Shown: one piece after another, positions 6,229-6,273 of the stretch
Numbering within the stretch: position 1 is the stretch's first letter
How the letters are laid out: each line of letters starts with the position of its first letter
Source: Ardenticatenales bacterium
GTDB taxonomy: Bacteria > Chloroflexota > Anaerolineae > Ardenticatenales > Ardenticatenaceae
Direction of reading: 5' to 3'
NCBI GenBank assembly: GCA_013812995.1
Contig: JACCSL010000848.1
Coordinates: forward strand, 1 to 6,273
DNA length: 6,273 nt
Program-made: the position numbers and the translations under genes
Notes under the pieces: generated by a model
Told to the model about the DNA's origin: nothing
The model's database searches: none
The model's input: the letters and a program-made list of their open reading frames with translations, nothing else

Positions 6229-6273
6229 CTGATAAGTCCACTTAAACGGTTGAGCCATGGTGCGATTGTAATA
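6208..6273 (-). CDS. IS630-family transposase, C-terminal 21 codons (partial)
   Basis: The minus strand is open from the right edge to TAA (6210-6208) and ends RTMAQPFKWTYQGKALAA, preceded by YYN. The FKWTY-x-GK-x-L motif after a short N-x-T-M segment is the usual C-terminus of IS630-family DDE transposases. The catalytic DDE residues are outside the window, so intactness of the element is unknown. It is convergent with the SWIM gene. Confidence 0.8.
   Translation of the reverse strand, partial: YYNRTMAQPFKWTYQGKALAA

Larger units (their letters stand above)
6181..6273 (-). mobile_element. IS630-family insertion sequence, 3' terminal part (continues beyond window)
   Basis: The right edge holds the C-terminal end of an IS630-type transposase read leftwards, then about 27 bases of non-coding end sequence up to the SWIM stop codon. 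IS630/Tc1/mariner elements insert at TA, and TA occurs at 6178-6179 and 6181-6182. The tip may therefore start near CGGTAGGGCC (6183-6192). The exact boundary and the inverted repeat cannot be confirmed because the other end is outside the window. Confidence 0.6.

Overview
The window looks like a chromosomal segment of a fairly GC-rich bacterium, probably Chloroflexota and perhaps the Ktedonobacteria. This placement is an inference from gene content: a large soluble-adenylyl-cyclase-like cyclase/ATPase/TPR protein, an FtsK/SpoIIIE translocase, a very small SWIM zinc-finger protein and an IS630-type transposase. No rRNA, tRNA or CRISPR array was seen.

Layout. Bases 1-3138 (+) hold the 3' part of a class III nucleotide cyclase fused to a STAND/AAA-type ATPase and a long TPR tail; its 5' end lies outside the window. 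A perfect 8-bp inverted repeat spans its stop codon. A short spacer with a sigma70-like promoter (TTGCCC-17-TACAAT) leads to a complete ftsK-like gene (3307-5670, +, 787 aa). This has an N-terminal membrane region, a proline-rich linker, a RecA-like motor and a C-terminal winged-helix gamma domain. The motor reads D-K where the family has D-E in Walker B, so its ATPase competence is in doubt.

The most interesting stretch is 5722-6180. A near-consensus promoter (TTGACT-17-TATACT) drives a short leader with a strong Shine-Dalgarno and a 20-codon ORF. The stop codon of that ORF sits in the loop of an intrinsic terminator (8-bp outer stem plus eight T). About 30 bases after the T-tract, a small SWIM zinc-finger protein (81 aa) begins behind its own strong Shine-Dalgarno. 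No convincing promoter lies between terminator and gene, so the SWIM gene is probably expressed by read-through. The arrangement looks like a translation-coupled transcription attenuator.

The right edge (about 6181-6273) is the terminus of an IS630-family insertion sequence. It carries the last 21 codons of its transposase on the minus strand and a candidate intrinsic terminator for that gene, starting within about 2 bases of the SWIM stop codon. The four protein genes are not an obvious functional operon: the cyclase, ftsK and SWIM units each appear to be separately controlled, and the IS is convergent to them.
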